A stretch of 64,000 nucleotides of DNA from Erwinia piriflorinigrans CFBP 5888 (GCF_001050515.1 NZ_CAHS01000017.1:171417-235416); one strand, 5' to 3'; shown: positions 45,096-56,352, numbered from the stretch's first letter. A program made the numbers and translations. The notes: generated by a model from the letters alone, not told the origin.

Positions 45096-47009
45096 TTATT
45101 TTTTGCTGTCTTTCACTTCTTCGAATTCAGCGTCGACAACATCATCATCTTTTTTCGCGCTTTCGGAAGCATCAGCGGCACCGCCAGCGGCCTGCTGCTG
45201 CTGAGCAAATTCCATCAGCTTAGCGGAGACTTCCATCAGAGCCTGAATCTTGGCTTCGATTTCCGCTTTGTCTTCACCTTTCAGAGCGGTGTTCAGCTCG
45301 GCAAGGGCCGCTTCAATTGGCGCTTTGTCTTCTGCTGGCAGTTTATCGCCCGCTTCATCCAGCTGCTTACGCGTGCTGTGCGCAGCCTGGTCGCCCTGGT
45401 TACGCGTCTGCACCAGCTCTTCAAACTTGCGGTCAGACTCGGCGTTGGCTTCGGCATCGCGCACCATTTTTTCGATCTCTTCGTCATTCAGACCGGAAGA
45501 GGCCTTGATGGTGATCTTCTGCTCTTTACCGCTGTTTTTGTCTTTAGCGGAAACGTGCAGGATACCATCCGCATCGATATCGAAGGTCACTTCAATCTGT
45601 GGCATACCGCGTGGCGCGCCCTGGATACCATCAAGGTTGAACTGCCCCAAAGATTTGTTATCCGCAGCACGTTTACGCTCACCCTGCACCACATGGATGG
45701 TCACCGCAGACTGGTTATCTTCCGCAGTAGAGAACACCTGGCTGTGCTTGGTTGGGATCGTGGTGTTTTTGGAAATCAGCGATGTCATCACGCCGCCCAT
45801 GGTTTCGATGCCCAGCGACAGCGGGGTCACGTCCAGCAGCAGAACGTCTTTCACTTCACCTGCCAGTACGCCGCCCTGAACCGCAGCGCCAACGGCAACC
45901 GCTTCGTCCGGGTTAACGTCTTTACGTGGCTCTTTACCGAAGAACTCAGCCACTTTCGCCTGCACCATTGGCATACGCGTCTGACCACCGACAAGGATAA
46001 CGTCGTTGATATCAGATACGGACAGACCCGCATCCTGCAAAGCCACTTTCAGCGGATCGATAGAACGCGTAACCAAATCTTCAACCAGCGATTCCAGTTT
46101 GGCACGGGTCACTTTGATGTTCAGGTGCTTAGGACCGGTGGCATCCGCCGTGATGTACGGCAGGTTAACATCGGTCTGCTGCGCTGAAGACAGCTCAATT
46201 TTGGCTTTCTCTGCGGCTTCTTTCAGGCGCTGCATGGCCAGCGGATCGTTGTGCAGATCGATACCCTGGTCTTTCTTAAACTCGGCCACAAGGTAGTTAA
46301 TCATGCGGCTGTCGAAGTCTTCACCACCCAGGTGGGTATCACCATTGGTTGCCAGAACTTCAAAGGTTTTTTCGCCGTCAACTTCATCGATTTCGATGAT
46401 GGAGATATCGAACGTACCACCGCCCAGGTCATATACCGCGATGGTGCGGTTGCCCTGGCCTTTGTCCAGACCGTAAGCCAGTGCGGCTGCCGTTGGTTCG
46501 TTGATGATACGTTTTACATCCAGACCCGCGATACGGCCGGCGTCTTTGGTTGCCTGACGCTGCGCATCGTTAAAGTAGGCGGGTACGGTGATAACCGCTT
46601 CGGTCACCGCTTCACCAAGATAATCTTCGGCAGTTTTCTTCATCTTTTTCAGCACTTCGGCTGAAATCTGTGGCGGAGCCACACGCTGGCCTTTCACATC
46701 TAACCAGGCATCGCCATTGTCAGCGCCAACGATTTTGAATGGCATGATTTTGATATCACGCTGAACTTCTTCGTCCTGGAAGCGACGGCCGATCAGGCGC
46801 TTGATCGCAAACAGGGTATTCTGCGGGTTGGTAACGGCCTGACGTTTAGCAGGCTGACCGACAAGGGTTTCACCATCTTGGGTGTAAGCAATGATCGAAG
46901 GCGTGGTACGATCGCCTTCTGCGTTTTCCAGCACGCGCGCCTTGCCGCCATCCATGATGGCAACACATGAGTTGGTTGTACCCAGGTCAATACCAATAAT
47001 CTTACCCAT
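45096..47009 (-). CDS. dnaK: Hsp70 chaperone DnaK
   Basis: DnaK is the ATP-driven chaperone for folding, disaggregation and control of sigma-32. It has 637 residues (638 in E. coli). The nucleotide-binding domain (1-383) shows [25 protein letters not shown] and [10 protein letters not shown]. The interdomain linker is [13 protein letters not shown], a substrate-binding domain follows, and the acidic tail ends in a DAEFEEVKD motif. Two heat-shock promoters precede it. Confidence 0.98.
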   Translation of the reverse strand: MGKIIGIDLGTTNSCVAIMDGGKARVLENAEGDRTTPSIIAYTQDGETLVGQPAKRQAVTNPQNTLFAIKRLIGRRFQDEEVQRDIKIMPFKIVGADNGDAWLDVKGQRVAPPQISAEVLKKMKKTAEDYLGEAVTEAVITVPAYFNDAQRQATKDAGRIAGLDVKRIINEPTAAALAYGLDKGQGNRTIAVYDLGGGTFDISIIEIDEVDGEKTFEVLATNGDTHLGGEDFDSRMINYLVAEFKKDQGIDLHNDPLAMQRLKEAAEKAKIELSSAQQTDVNLPYITADATGPKHLNIKVTRAKLESLVEDLVTRSIDPLKVALQDAGLSVSDINDVILVGGQTRMPMVQAKVAEFFGKEPRKDVNPDEAVAVGAAVQGGVLAGEVKDVLLLDVTPLSLGIETMGGVMTSLISKNTTIPTKHSQVFSTAEDNQSAVTIHVVQGERKRAADNKSLGQFNLDGIQGAPRGMPQIEVTFDIDADGILHVSAKDKNSGKEQKITIKASSGLNDEEIEKMVRDAEANAESDRKFEELVQTRNQGDQAAHSTRKQLDEAGDKLPAEDKAPIEAALAELNTALKGEDKAEIEAKIQALMEVSAKLMEFAQQQQAAGGAADASESAKKDDDVVDAEFEEVKDSKK

Positions 47010-47057
47010 CTAAACATCTCCCACTTAAAATTTGTATCAATCAGGTTATGAACCATT

Positions 47058-47085
47058 AAATGTGGGCATCTTTTACAGTTTCAAC
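47058..47085 (-). promoter_or_regulatory. dnaK sigma-32 promoter P2 (weaker match)
   Basis: On the minus strand GTTGAAAC (47085-47078) resembles the -35 CTTGAAA and, after about 12 bases, CCCACAT (47066-47060) resembles the -10 CCCCAT. E. coli dnaK also has a downstream P2. Confidence 0.55.
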
Positions 47086-47134
47086 TGCTCGCCCTACGTT
47101 TTTTTTCCAGGTTCTTACTCTTGGATGCCAGATA

Positions 47135-47163
47135 AGATGGGGCCGGGTAGCTCGGCATCAAGG
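47135..47163 (-). promoter_or_regulatory. dnaK sigma-32 promoter P1
   Basis: On the minus strand CCTTGATG (47163-47156), a 13-base spacer and CCCCATCT (47142-47135) match the heat-shock consensus and the E. coli dnaK P1 (CCTTGATG, CCCCATTT). Confidence 0.88.
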
Positions 47164-47441
47164 GGCGGGGTAAAAAAATTTTCACTTCCCGGCAAAATCA
47201 TCGGCTTCCCAATCCTGTCAGACTGATGCCACGCCGGGCTGCCATCGTTATGCACGGGCTATTGCCCGGCAATCCACTGAGTCCAGATTAGACGGGATCG
47301 ACTCCTCATCCTTTTTATCAAACCCGTATTTTAAGGATTATCTTATAAAGAACCTCCACAAGCATAAATGATGTCAAGCCAATATCAGTTCATTTATTGT
47401 GTACACATGATGAAACATTGATGGCATATATGAGGTACGAA
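47164..47441. other. dnaK/acyltransferase intergenic region
   Basis: Upstream of dnaK P1 this stretch becomes AT-rich from about 47330. I see no further gene. The acyltransferase promoter should lie here, but no convincing -35/-10 pair stood out. Confidence 0.4.
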
Positions 47442-48593
47442 ATGACGGCATCACGAGGCTGGTCAAAAGAGCTGGAAGGACTGAGAGGAATAGCCTCTTT
47501 GTGGGTTTTACTGGGGCATATTAGTTTGCTGGTCAACTTCCATATAAAGCTCATCTCTTCGCCTGGGATTGGTGTTGACCTGTTTATTCTTCTTTCTGGC
47601 TATCTGATGGCGAAAAATTATATCGAGCGCAAAGATAGAGAGCCGTGGAATGAGGCGGAAACAATAAGAAAGTTCTGGATTCGTCGCTTTTTCCGCATCG
47701 CCCCGCTTTATTATACGTTATTAGCGGTAGCTATCTGCTTTGGCCCGTGGCTTGGTGAAATGCGAGACGTTATCTCACTCTATTCCCCAGGTTCAGCGAC
47801 TGAAGCATCGCGATATTCAGATCAGTCTTTATCTAATATTTTTACTCACGTCACCTTTATCTTCGGACTGTTACCTGAATACGGTTTTAACACCGCTCTT
47901 CCCGACTGGAGCATTGGTCTGGAGATGCAGTTCTATATGCTATTCCCCTTTATCATGCTGATAGCAGGCCGTTTCGGCTATGCCCGTAGCCTGCTGGCTA
48001 TCATGTTGCTGTGCATCATTGGGAAGTTTGTTTTCCGCGACTATTATGAAGCGTTTAAAATGCCCTCGTTGATATTAATCAAACTTAATATCTTCCTTTC
48101 CGGCATGCTGCTCGCTGAAGCCGTGCGTAGAAAATCCATGCTGTACATTTTACTTGCCCTTGCAGGCCCGGTTGCCAGCGTATTTATCGCCGCTGAAGTG
48201 ATGAAGCTACAAATAGTGATGGAAGTCCTGATGATATTATTTATGGCGCTCATTCTTTGGCAGCATTCTAAAGGCAGTAAAATGGAATCACTCATTTTCT
48301 GGCCACGGAAAGTGCTGAATAATCGTTTTAGTGCCTGGTTGGGCGATGTGTCTTATTCGGTGTATTTGCTTCATCTGCTAATTGTTATTCCGGCAATCGC
48401 CCTGCTGCTTACTCATTGGAACTTGAATGAACACAGCCCTGTGATACGTTTCTCCATCGTTGCTGCTGTTGTTATTCCGCCCATTTATCTGTTATCTACC
48501 GTGCTTTATCATTTCATTGAGAAAAGTGGAATTCGCCTCGGAAAATCTATTCTGTCCACACGAAATTCCCAGGTCGAAACATCTAAAACCTGA
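47442..48593 (+). CDS. Acyltransferase-3 family membrane protein
   Basis: This integral-membrane O-acyltransferase (OafA/YrhL/NodX superfamily) has 383 residues and about ten hydrophobic helices. Family marks are ELEGLRGIASLWVLLGHIS near the N-terminus with the catalytic-type His, the RRFFRIAPLYY segment (R/K-X10-H and RXXR type region), SIGLEMQFYMLFP and VSYSVYLLHL. Such enzymes acetylate or succinylate O-antigen, exopolysaccharide or glucans; the substrate here is unknown. The ATG at 47442 is chosen because GAGG lies six bases upstream; ATG 47421 and TTG 47397 in frame lack a site. It is AT-richer than its neighbours and absent from E. coli at this place. Confidence 0.8.
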   Translation: MTASRGWSKELEGLRGIASLWVLLGHISLLVNFHIKLISSPGIGVDLFILLSGYLMAKNYIERKDREPWNEAETIRKFWIRRFFRIAPLYYTLLAVAICFGPWLGEMRDVISLYSPGSATEASRYSDQSLSNIFTHVTFIFGLLPEYGFNTALPDWSIGLEMQFYMLFPFIMLIAGRFGYARSLLAIMLLCIIGKFVFRDYYEAFKMPSLILIKLNIFLSGMLLAEAVRRKSMLYILLALAGPVASVFIAAEVMKLQIVMEVLMILFMALILWQHSKGSKMESLIFWPRKVLNNRFSAWLGDVSYSVYLLHLLIVIPAIALLLTHWNLNEHSPVIRFSIVAAVVIPPIYLLSTVLYHFIEKSGIRLGKSILSTRNSQVETSKT

Positions 48594-48640
48594 CGCTAAT
48601 AAACGCCTGACAACAAACAGGCAATATAAAATACTGCTCT

Positions 48641-48690
48641 GCTGAACAGCCCCAAATACGTTAAGGGGCTGTTCAGCCCAATCGGTTTTT
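48641..48690 (+). terminator. Stem-loop and T-run after acyltransferase gene
   Basis: GCTGAACAGCCCC (48641-48653) pairs with GGGGCTGTTCAGC (48665-48677), a perfect 13-bp stem, and a run of six T follows at 48685-48690. The gap between stem and T-run is longer than usual. Confidence 0.6.
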
Positions 48691-48722
48691 TACCGCATGA
48701 GAAGGTGATTCAGGCTGAACCT

Positions 48723-49310
48723 TCAGCTGTTTGTCTCGCGACGAGCGCTTTTCGGGCGAAATGCGACCACTGTCTGCGGGTTGGTCTCGATATAAGGCCC
48801 TTCCAGCAGCTGAATGCAGTAAGGCACGCTGGCAAATATTCCCGACACCTGGCTGTTACCCTCCCCATCCTTCAGACCTTCCAGCGTCTCTCTGATCGAC
48901 TTTGGCTGTCCCGGTAGATTAATCACCAGCGACTGCTTACGTATCACCGCCACCTGGCGTGACAGGATCGCGGTAGGGACAAAGTTAAGGCTGATTTGGC
49001 GCATCTGTTCGCCGAAACCGGGCATTTCACGGTCGGCAACGGCCAGCGTGGCATCCGGGGTCACATCGCGCCGCGCCGGGCCGGTTCCGCCGGTAGTCAG
49101 AACCAGATGGCAGAAGCGCTCATCCACCAGTTCGCAGATCGCCTGCTCAATCATCGGCTGCTCGTCGGGAACCAGTCGTTTTTCTGTTTCAAATGGCGAT
49201 AGCAGCGCCTGCCCGAGCCACTCTTCCAGCAGCGGCAAGCCCTGATCCTGATAAATACCATTAGCGGCACGATCGGACACGGAAATCAGTCCTATACGTA
49301 ATGTGTTCAT
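48723..49310 (-). CDS. mog: Molybdopterin adenylyltransferase
   Basis: Mog (MogA) adenylates molybdopterin before molybdate insertion by MoeA. It has 195 residues, as in E. coli. The N-terminus MNTLRIGLISVSDRA and the signature VLTTGGTGPARRDVTPDA are typical, and INLPGQPKSIRETLEGL closes the active site. It follows talB on the same strand with about 160 bases and a hairpin between. Confidence 0.95.
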   Translation of the reverse strand: MNTLRIGLISVSDRAANGIYQDQGLPLLEEWLGQALLSPFETEKRLVPDEQPMIEQAICELVDERFCHLVLTTGGTGPARRDVTPDATLAVADREMPGFGEQMRQISLNFVPTAILSRQVAVIRKQSLVINLPGQPKSIRETLEGLKDGEGNSQVSGIFASVPYCIQLLEGPYIETNPQTVVAFRPKSARRETNS

Positions 49311-49398
49311 ATGCTCTTCGCTGTGTACAAAAAAGGAATGGAGGAAGGATAAACCATAGTCAAACAGGATGTATAGCGGGGGCGTGTTGTCGCGCCTT

Positions 49399-49427
49399 CT
49401 CCGGTCACTTTCAAAAAGTGACCGGAG
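49399..49427. other. Stem-loop between talB and mog
   Basis: A perfect 13-bp stem is formed by CTCCGGTCACTTT (49399-49411) and AAAGTGACCGGAG (49415-49427) with a 3-base loop, about 45 bases beyond the talB stop. There is no U-tract; it may stabilise the talB 3' end. Confidence 0.6.
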
Positions 49428-49473
49428 TCAGCACGCGCGGGCGGTGCCGCTTATGCTTCAGGAATGCAGGAGA

Positions 49474-50427
49474 TCACAGTAAATCAGCAATCATCTTATC
49501 CAGCTTGCCCTGATCAACCGCAAAGTTACGGATGCCTTCAGCCAGTTTCTGTACCGCCATCGGGTCCTGATTATGCTGCCACAGGAATTCAGACTCGGTC
49601 ATTTTTGCCGGACGCGCTTTCACTTCGCCGCTGTAAGAGAGCTTACGCGCAATGCTGCCTTCGGTTTCAGCCAGCTCTTTCAGCAGAGCCGGGGAAATAG
49701 TCAGGCGGTCACAGCCAGCCAGTTCGATAATCTCATCGACATTACGGAAACTGGCTCCCATCACCACGGTCTCATAGCCGTGCTGCTTGTAGTACTGGTA
49801 GATTTCACTGACGGAAATGACGCCAGGATCTTCATTGCCCGCGTACTCTTTCTTATCGGTATTGGCTTTGTACCAGTCAAGAATGCGGCCGACAAACGGA
49901 GAGATCAGGAAAACGCCCGCTTCGGCACAGGCGCGAGCCTGAGCAAAGGAGAACAGCAGCGTCAGGTTACAGTTGATGCCTTCTTTTTCCAGCTGTTCAG
50001 CGGCGCGAATGCCCTGCCAGGTGGAAGCCAGCTTGATCAGGATACGGTCGTTGCTGATGCCAGCATCGTTATACAATTTGATCAGGCTGCGTGCTTTGGC
50101 AATGCTGCCCTCGGTATCGTAAGACAGACGGGCATCAACTTCTGTTGAGATACGGCCAGGAACCAGTTTCAGAATCTCCAGACCGATGTTGACGGCCAGA
50201 CGGTCAGCGGCATAAGAAACCTGCTCGTCTTTGTTACTGCTCTGATCGCGCGCCCACGCCACGGAGGCGTCGATCAGCTTACGGTATTCAGGGATCTGTG
50301 CTGCGCTCAGGATCAGAGAAGGATTGGTGGTGGCGTCCTGGGGCTTATAGAGTTTCATCGCCGCAATGTCGCCGGTATCAGCAACAACGGTAGTGACTTG
50401 ACGCAGGGAAGATAATTTGTCCGTCAT
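49474..50427 (-). CDS. talB: Transaldolase B
   Basis: TalB transfers a dihydroxyacetone unit between sedoheptulose 7-phosphate and glyceraldehyde 3-phosphate in the pentose phosphate pathway. It has 317 residues, as in E. coli. The Schiff-base lysine lies in [14 protein letters not shown] (near 132), and [19 protein letters not shown] and DATTNPSL are conserved. The start [12 protein letters not shown] at 50427 matches the family; in-frame starts further upstream do not. Confidence 0.96.
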   Translation of the reverse strand: MTDKLSSLRQVTTVVADTGDIAAMKLYKPQDATTNPSLILSAAQIPEYRKLIDASVAWARDQSSNKDEQVSYAADRLAVNIGLEILKLVPGRISTEVDARLSYDTEGSIAKARSLIKLYNDAGISNDRILIKLASTWQGIRAAEQLEKEGINCNLTLLFSFAQARACAEAGVFLISPFVGRILDWYKANTDKKEYAGNEDPGVISVSEIYQYYKQHGYETVVMGASFRNVDEIIELAGCDRLTISPALLKELAETEGSIARKLSYSGEVKARPAKMTESEFLWQHNQDPMAVQKLAEGIRNFAVDQGKLDKMIADLL

Positions 50428-50691
50428 GGTTGTCATTCTCATCAAGGTTGGTAGTCGGGGTGTTGAAAATGTCTGTTCCGGATGATAGCACGCGCACCCT
50501 GCCATGCAAGCGGCGCCGTTTCCGGTAACACGGCAGGCTAAATTTGCCGCACGAATGCGCTCTTACAGGGCACCTCAGCCTTTATTGCCCGCCGATGGCA
50601 GTGATTAGTCACTCTCTGGCGCTTTTTTGTTACAGTAAGCGCTGGAGAATTCTCTGCATAATAAGCGCTTAAACGATAAAAGGACGCGAGC

Positions 50692-51468
50692 ATGTTAATG
50701 GTAATTTCCCCGGCCAAAACGCTGGATTTTGCAAGCCCGTTGGCAACCGAACGCTTCACTCAACCGGGACTACTGGCAGAGTCACAAAAGCTGATTAACG
50801 TGGCGCGTACCCTCTCTCCCGCTGACATCGCTTCCCTGATGCATATCAGCGATAAGTTGGCCGTGCTCAATGCCGAACGTTTTAACGACTGGCAGCCGGA
50901 CTTCACACCGGACAATGCGCGTCAGGCGATCCTCGCCTTTAAAGGCGATGTGTATACCGGCTTGCAGGCCGAAACCTTCAGCGAGGATGATTTCACTTTC
51001 GCCCAGCAGCATCTGCGCATGCTGTCCGGTTTGTACGGGCTGCTGCGCCCGCTAGATTTGATGCAGGCCTATCGTCTGGAAATGGGGATTAAGCTGGCAA
51101 ACCCGGCGGGTAAAGATCTCTACAGCTTCTGGGGCGATAAGCTGACCACGGCCCTGAATGAGGCGCTGGCGCAACAGGGCGATAACCTGCTGATTAACCT
51201 CGCCTCTGACGAATACTTCAGGTCGATTAAGCCGAAGCAGCTCAAGGGGGATATCATCAAACCGGTGTTCCTTGATGAGAAAAACGGCAAATTTAAGGTT
51301 ATCAGCTTCTATGCTAAAAAAGCGCGTGGCCTGATGTGCCGCTATATTATTCAGCATCGGCTGACCAAAGTGGAACAGTTGAAAAAGTTTGACGTTGACG
51401 GCTATGTCTTTGACGCAGAGGCCGGAGCGGATAATGAGCTGGTATTTAAGCGGCGTGAAATGGCGTAA
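50692..51468 (+). CDS. yaaA: Peroxide-stress resistance protein YaaA
   Basis: This is a UPF0246/DUF328 family protein that in E. coli is OxyR-induced, binds DNA and limits damage from Fenton chemistry by lowering free iron. It has 258 residues, the same length as E. coli. [11 protein letters not shown] at the N-terminus, [20 protein letters not shown] and the basic [15 protein letters not shown] segment are conserved. It diverges from talB and converges with thrC. Confidence 0.94.
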   Translation: MLMVISPAKTLDFASPLATERFTQPGLLAESQKLINVARTLSPADIASLMHISDKLAVLNAERFNDWQPDFTPDNARQAILAFKGDVYTGLQAETFSEDDFTFAQQHLRMLSGLYGLLRPLDLMQAYRLEMGIKLANPAGKDLYSFWGDKLTTALNEALAQQGDNLLINLASDEYFRSIKPKQLKGDIIKPVFLDEKNGKFKVISFYAKKARGLMCRYIIQHRLTKVEQLKKFDVDGYVFDAEAGADNELVFKRREMA

Positions 51469-51476
51469 TAACCCAG

Positions 51477-51507
51477 CAGGGCTGGCCTTTTACGGCAGCC
51501 AGCCCTG
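51477..51507. other. Stem-loop between yaaA and thrC
   Basis: CAGGGCTGGC (51477-51486) pairs with GCCAGCCCTG (51498-51507). Six A follow on the plus strand, so a U-tract does not follow the stem for either converging gene. The gap is too short for other signals. Confidence 0.55.
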
Positions 51508-51515
51508 AAAAAACA

Positions 51516-52802
51516 TTACTTCTTCAGCAGGAACGCACGCAGGTCGGCAAATTCCGCTTTCATGCTGTGTGACAGCAACGGCAGCTCAGCACGCTCGGCC
51601 AGTGCATCCGGCAGCGGCAACGTGCGTTGCAGGATCTCTTCCACGCTCTCTTTAAATTTCGCCGGGTGCGCGGTGCCAAGAAACAGACCAAACTCCCCTT
51701 CCTGTAAGCCATCGCGCAGCAGACGCCATGCGATAGCCGCATGTGGCTCGGAAAGGTAACCCAGATCGGCCAGCTCACGCATGGTAGCTTTGGTGGTCTC
51801 ATCGTCCACTGCACCATAGCCGAGGTCCGTTAAGCGCCAGGTTTTACGGCGGAACAGCTCCTCAACGCGCGGCCAGTTATTCGGCTGACTGACGTCCATC
51901 GCGTTTGACAGGGTGGCCACGGTGGCGTTTGGCGTCCACTCGCCGTTGGCCAGGAAGCGCGGTACGGTGTCATTGGCGTTGGTGGCTGCGATAAAACGCT
52001 TCACCGGCAGGCCGAGAGACTTCGCCAGCAGGCCAGCCGTCAGATCGCCAAAGTTACCGCTGGGCACTGAAATCACCAGCTGATTGCGTTTTTCCTGTGG
52101 CAGCTGTGCCACGGCCTCAAAGTAATAGCAAATCTGCGCCAGCAGGCGGCTGATATTGATCGAGTTTGCCGAATTAAGGCCAATGGTTTTTTTCAGCTCT
52201 TCATCGTCAAACGCCCGTTTAACCAGTGCCTGGCAGGCATCGAAATCGCCGTCGATAGCGATGGTCTCAATATTGCCGCCGAGGGTACAGAACAGTTTTT
52301 CCTGTAGCGGGCTGATCTTGCCCTGTGGATAAAGGATCACCACGCGCACATTTTCCATGCCGTAGAAGGCATGGGCAACGGCGGCGCCGGTATCGCCGGA
52401 AGTGGCGGTCAGAATAGTGATCTTCTCGTCCGCGCCGCTGACATAAGAGAGCATCTGCGCCATAAAGCGGCCGCCAAAATCTTTAAACGCCAGCGTCGGG
52501 CCGTGGAACAGCTCCAGCGCGGCGATATCGTCAGAGACGTGCACCACCGGTGCCGGGAAGGTAAACGCCGTTTTCAGGCGTTCATTAAGCTGATGCGGGG
52601 GAATTTCATCACCGATAAACGCCGAAAGAATTTTGCTGCTACGGGTAACGAAATCCATTTCCAGCATGTCATCGATTTCGGTCAGTTCGAACTCGGGTAA
52701 CTCCAGCGGGAAGAACAGGCCCTGCTGTTTGCCCAGCCCCTGCTTCACCGCCTGGGCGAAGCTCACCTGCTCGTTGTGATCCTTTAGATTATACAGTTTC
52801 AT
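51516..52802 (-). CDS. thrC: Threonine synthase
   Basis: ThrC is a PLP enzyme converting O-phosphohomoserine to threonine. It has 428 residues, as in E. coli. The PLP lysine is in HGPTLAFKDFGGRFM (near 107), and the phosphate-binding loop is VPSGNFGDLTAG. It is the last gene of thrABC and begins three bases after the thrB stop. Confidence 0.97.
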   Translation of the reverse strand: MKLYNLKDHNEQVSFAQAVKQGLGKQQGLFFPLELPEFELTEIDDMLEMDFVTRSSKILSAFIGDEIPPHQLNERLKTAFTFPAPVVHVSDDIAALELFHGPTLAFKDFGGRFMAQMLSYVSGADEKITILTATSGDTGAAVAHAFYGMENVRVVILYPQGKISPLQEKLFCTLGGNIETIAIDGDFDACQALVKRAFDDEELKKTIGLNSANSINISRLLAQICYYFEAVAQLPQEKRNQLVISVPSGNFGDLTAGLLAKSLGLPVKRFIAATNANDTVPRFLANGEWTPNATVATLSNAMDVSQPNNWPRVEELFRRKTWRLTDLGYGAVDDETTKATMRELADLGYLSEPHAAIAWRLLRDGLQEGEFGLFLGTAHPAKFKESVEEILQRTLPLPDALAERAELPLLSHSMKAEFADLRAFLLKK

Positions 52803-52805
52803 ACG

Positions 52806-53735
52806 TTATCCCAGTTTACGTGCGCCTGCCGTGTCTAAACGGCAAATATGGACGAAGCCTTCATCATTTTGCAGATAGTGCTGGCTCAGCCAGTCTGCCA
52901 TACGTTTTGCGGTATCCGGCTGATTACAAACGGCAAACAGCGTCGGCCCGGAGCCGGAAATACCGCAGGCCAGCGCGCCAATATCAGCCGCAGCCTGACG
53001 AGCCTGTGCAAAGCCCGGTAACAGTTTAGTGCGATAGGGTTCAGCAATCACATCCTGCATCAGTTTCGCGGCAAGCAGAGGCTGTTGCGTGTGGCAGGCG
53101 TGAATAAAGCCGCCGAGATAGCGACCGTGGCGAATAATCTCTTCTTTACGATACTGCGCAGGCAGGATGGCGCGCGCTTGTGCCGTCGATACCTTAATGC
53201 CCGGATAGGCCATCACCCACAGCCAGTCAGCAAAACCCGGCACCGGCTGGCTGATAATGTCGTTCTCTTCCAGCATCAGCTGCATGCCGCCGAGAAAACA
53301 GGGGGCCACATTGTCAAAGTGTACACTGCCGGAGACGCGCCCTTCCAGTTCACCCATCAATTTCAATAGCTCGTTATCATTCAACGGTTTATTGCAATAT
53401 TCGTTCATCGCCATCAGCCCGGCAACCACCGAGCAGGCGCTGGAGCCGAGGCCAGAGCCAATCGGCATATTTTTTTCCAGCGTGATGGCCACCGGTATAC
53501 GCTGACCTATCGCGGTGCAGAAACGATCCCAACACTGATAAACGATGTTGTCTTTCGGATCGGCAGGCAGCTTGCTGACGAAACGACCTTCGTTGCGCAG
53601 ACTGAATTCAGCCGCCGCTTCCACGCTGACACAATCGCCCAACAGAGTGCCATCAACCGGCGACACCGCAGCCCCAAGCACGTCGAAACCCACGCTGACA
53701 TTGCCAATTGAGGCAGGGGCATAAATTTTAACCAT
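52806..53735 (-). CDS. thrB: Homoserine kinase
   Basis: ThrB is a GHMP-family kinase that phosphorylates homoserine. It has 309 residues (310 in E. coli). [17 protein letters not shown] is the N-terminal signature, and the ATP-binding glycine/serine loop is [16 protein letters not shown] (near 90). The start MVKIYAPAS at 53735 lies two bases after the thrA stop; an in-frame ATG inside thrA is not used by the family. Confidence 0.96.
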   Translation of the reverse strand: MVKIYAPASIGNVSVGFDVLGAAVSPVDGTLLGDCVSVEAAAEFSLRNEGRFVSKLPADPKDNIVYQCWDRFCTAIGQRIPVAITLEKNMPIGSGLGSSACSVVAGLMAMNEYCNKPLNDNELLKLMGELEGRVSGSVHFDNVAPCFLGGMQLMLEENDIISQPVPGFADWLWVMAYPGIKVSTAQARAILPAQYRKEEIIRHGRYLGGFIHACHTQQPLLAAKLMQDVIAEPYRTKLLPGFAQARQAAADIGALACGISGSGPTLFAVCNQPDTAKRMADWLSQHYLQNDEGFVHICRLDTAGARKLG

Positions 53736-53737
53736 GA

Positions 53738-56200
53738 TTAAACTCCCAACTTCCACGTCAGAGTACGTAACAGATCGGCAAACACGCCCGCCGCAGTGAC
53801 ATCATTACCGGCACCGTAACCACGCAGCACCAGCGGGATCGGCTGGTAATAACGGCTGTAGAACGCCAGCGCATTTTCACCATTTTTCACCTTGTACAGC
53901 GGATCGTTGCCGTCAACGGCAATGATTTTAACCTGACAAGCTCCGCCTTCCTCAATCGCGCCGACAAAGCGTAACACCTTACCGGCGTCACGGGCGCGGG
54001 CTGTCCTTGCGGCAAAACTGGCGTCCAGCTCCGGCAGACGTGCCATAAACTCTTCGACATCGGCAATGGCGGTGAACTCTTCCGGTAGCACCGCCTCAAT
54101 CTCAATATCGCTCAGTTCCAGTTGATAACCCGCTTCGCGGGCGAGTATCAATAGCTTACGCGCCACGTCAGTACCGGAAAGGTCATCACGCGGGTCCGGC
54201 TCGGTAAAGCCCATTTCACGCGCCATGCGGGTGGCTTCTGACAGCGAAACGCCTTCATCCAGCTTACCGAAGATAAAGGATAATGAACCGGAAAGAATAC
54301 CGGAGAAACTGATCAGTTCATCCCCGGCATTCAGCAGATTTTGCAGATTTTCAATCACCGGCAGCCCGGCACCCACGTTGGTATCGTACAGGAATTTGCG
54401 GCGCGATTTTGCCGCCGCTGCGCGCATCTGCTGATAGTAATTGTACGTGGAGGTGTTTGCCTTTTTATTCGGCGTGACCACATGGAAACCGTCGGCGAGG
54501 AAATCGGCGTACTGATCCGCCACCTGCTGGCTGGAAGTACAATCGACAATCACCGGATTAAGCAGGTGATACTCTTGCACCAGGTGATTCAGGCGGCCAA
54601 GGTCAAACGGTTCCTCGGCGGTTTTAAGCTGTTCCTGCCAGTTTTCCAGCGGGATGCCGTGAACGTTTGTCAGCAGCACCCGCGAGTTGGCAATACCACA
54701 GACACGCAGATCGATATGCTTATTTTTCAACCATTTTTGCTGGCGATGCAGCTGCTCAATCAGTGCTGCGCCCACGCCGCCCACGCCGATAACAAAGACT
54801 TCGATCACCTGATCGGTGGCGAACAGCATCTGATGCACCACGCGCACGCCGGTAATCGCCTGAGCGTTATCGACCACCACTGAGATGGAACGCTCGGATG
54901 ATCCCTGGGCAATGGCGACGATATTGATATTGGCACGGGCCAGCGCCGAGAAAAACTTGGCCGAGATGCCGCGCAGGGTGCGCATACCGTCCCCGACGAC
55001 CGAAATCACCGCCAGCTGCTCCATCACATCCAGAGGTTCCAGCAGGCCATCTTTTAATTCCAGATAGAACTCTTCTTCCAGCACCCGACGCGCACGCGCC
55101 AGATCGCTTTGCGATACGCAGAAGCTGATGCTGTATTCAGAGGAGGATTGAGTGATAAGCACCACTGAAACCCCGCTACGCGACATGGCAGCAAAGACAC
55201 GTGCCGCCATGCCCACCATCCCCTTCATCCCCGGGCCGGATACGTTGAACATCGCCATATTGTTGAGATTGGTGATGCCTTTAACCGGGTTATCATCATC
55301 GCTGCCGTTACCGCCAATCAGCGTGCCCGGTGCCTGCGGATTGCCGGTATTTTTAATCAGACAAGGGATTTGGAACTGGGCGATGGGGGCGATCGTGCGC
55401 GGGTGAAGCACTTTAGCGCCGAAATAGGAGAGTTCCATCGCCTCCTGATAGGACATCGATTTGAGCAGCCGTGCATCCGGTACCTGACGCGGGTCACAGG
55501 TGTATACGCCGTCAACATCCGTCCAGATTTCGCAACAGTCGGCGCGCAGACAGGCGGCCAGCACCGCCGCAGAGTAATCAGAGCCGTTACGCCCCAGCAC
55601 CACTAATTCTCCGCGTTCATTACCGGCGGTGAAGCCCGCCATCAGCACCATATCACCGGCCGGGATCTGCCGTGCAGCAATGCGGCGGGTGGACTCGGCA
55701 ATATCAACGGTCGATTCCAGATAATGGCCAACGGCCAGCAGCTGTTCAACCGGGTTAATCACGCTAACGCCGTGGCCGCGCGCCTGTAACAGCCCTTCCA
55801 TAATCGCGATGGAGAGCTTTTCACCCCGGCAGATCATCGCTGCATTGACGCTGTCCGGGCACTGCCCCAGCAAGGCAATACCGTGCAGAACCTGTTTCAG
55901 CTGGACGAATTCGTGATCGACGATGCTTTTCAGGCGCTCATAAGCAAAGCCTGGCTGCGCGTCTGCCAGACCCCGCAATAACTCCGCGAAGATACGCTCG
56001 GCGTCGCTGATATTGGCCGAAGCATCCTGGCCGCTAATGGTTTTTTCAATCATGGCGACAAGATGGTTGGTAATCTTTGCTGGCGCGGACAAGACGGTGG
56101 CAACCTGTCCCTGTTGTGCATTGCTTTCCAAAATATCCGCCACGCGCAGAAAACGTTCCGCATTGGCTACCGAGGTTCCACCGAATTTCAGCACTCGCAT
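53738..56200 (-). CDS. thrA: Bifunctional aspartokinase I/homoserine dehydrogenase I
   Basis: This enzyme catalyses the first and third steps from aspartate to threonine. It has 820 residues, identical to E. coli. The aspartokinase domain begins [15 protein letters not shown] (1-250), ACT domains that sense threonine follow (about 315-460), and the homoserine dehydrogenase half starts [17 protein letters not shown] near 467. The ATG at 56200 gives [11 protein letters not shown]; an in-frame start at 56242 falls inside the attenuator stem. Confidence 0.97.
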   Translation of the reverse strand: MRVLKFGGTSVANAERFLRVADILESNAQQGQVATVLSAPAKITNHLVAMIEKTISGQDASANISDAERIFAELLRGLADAQPGFAYERLKSIVDHEFVQLKQVLHGIALLGQCPDSVNAAMICRGEKLSIAIMEGLLQARGHGVSVINPVEQLLAVGHYLESTVDIAESTRRIAARQIPAGDMVLMAGFTAGNERGELVVLGRNGSDYSAAVLAACLRADCCEIWTDVDGVYTCDPRQVPDARLLKSMSYQEAMELSYFGAKVLHPRTIAPIAQFQIPCLIKNTGNPQAPGTLIGGNGSDDDNPVKGITNLNNMAMFNVSGPGMKGMVGMAARVFAAMSRSGVSVVLITQSSSEYSISFCVSQSDLARARRVLEEEFYLELKDGLLEPLDVMEQLAVISVVGDGMRTLRGISAKFFSALARANINIVAIAQGSSERSISVVVDNAQAITGVRVVHQMLFATDQVIEVFVIGVGGVGAALIEQLHRQQKWLKNKHIDLRVCGIANSRVLLTNVHGIPLENWQEQLKTAEEPFDLGRLNHLVQEYHLLNPVIVDCTSSQQVADQYADFLADGFHVVTPNKKANTSTYNYYQQMRAAAAKSRRKFLYDTNVGAGLPVIENLQNLLNAGDELISFSGILSGSLSFIFGKLDEGVSLSEATRMAREMGFTEPDPRDDLSGTDVARKLLILAREAGYQLELSDIEIEAVLPEEFTAIADVEEFMARLPELDASFAARTARARDAGKVLRFVGAIEEGGACQVKIIAVDGNDPLYKVKNGENALAFYSRYYQPIPLVLRGYGAGNDVTAAGVFADLLRTLTWKLGV

Positions 56201-56225
56201 GTTTAAGCTCTCCTGAATTTTTGCC

Positions 56226-56263
56226 GAAAAAAAAGCCCGCACTGGTCGGTGCGGGCTTTTTTT
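56226..56263 (-). terminator. thr attenuator
   Basis: Read leftwards, AGCCCGCAC (56257-56249) pairs with GTGCGGGCT (56242-56234), extended by A-T pairs, and is followed by eight U. It sits between thrL and thrA as in the E. coli thr attenuator. Confidence 0.95.
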
Positions 56264-56280
56264 AATTTATCCTGTATGCG

Positions 56281-56352
56281 TCAGCCCGCACCGTTACCTG
56301 TGGTAATGGTGGTGGTAATAATGATTGTGGTCATCAGGCTGTATTTACGCAT
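56281..56352 (-). CDS. thrL: thr operon leader peptide
   Basis: This 23-residue leader begins MRKYSL and contains TTIIITTTITT, a run of eleven codons that are all threonine or isoleucine (residues 8-18), before GNGAG and stop. E. coli ThrL has the same regulatory run. Shortage of either charged tRNA stalls the ribosome and prevents the attenuator hairpin. Confidence 0.97.
   Translation of the reverse strand: MRKYSLMTTIIITTTITTGNGAG

Noticed and set aside
45042..46187. 381-codon plus-strand ORF antisense to dnaK
   Set aside because: Long antisense ORFs opposite dnaK are a known codon-use artefact; no promoter or ribosome site supports it.
47164..47441. Prophage or transposon around the acyltransferase gene
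   Set aside because: No integrase, transposase, terminal inverted repeats or target duplication was seen on either side.
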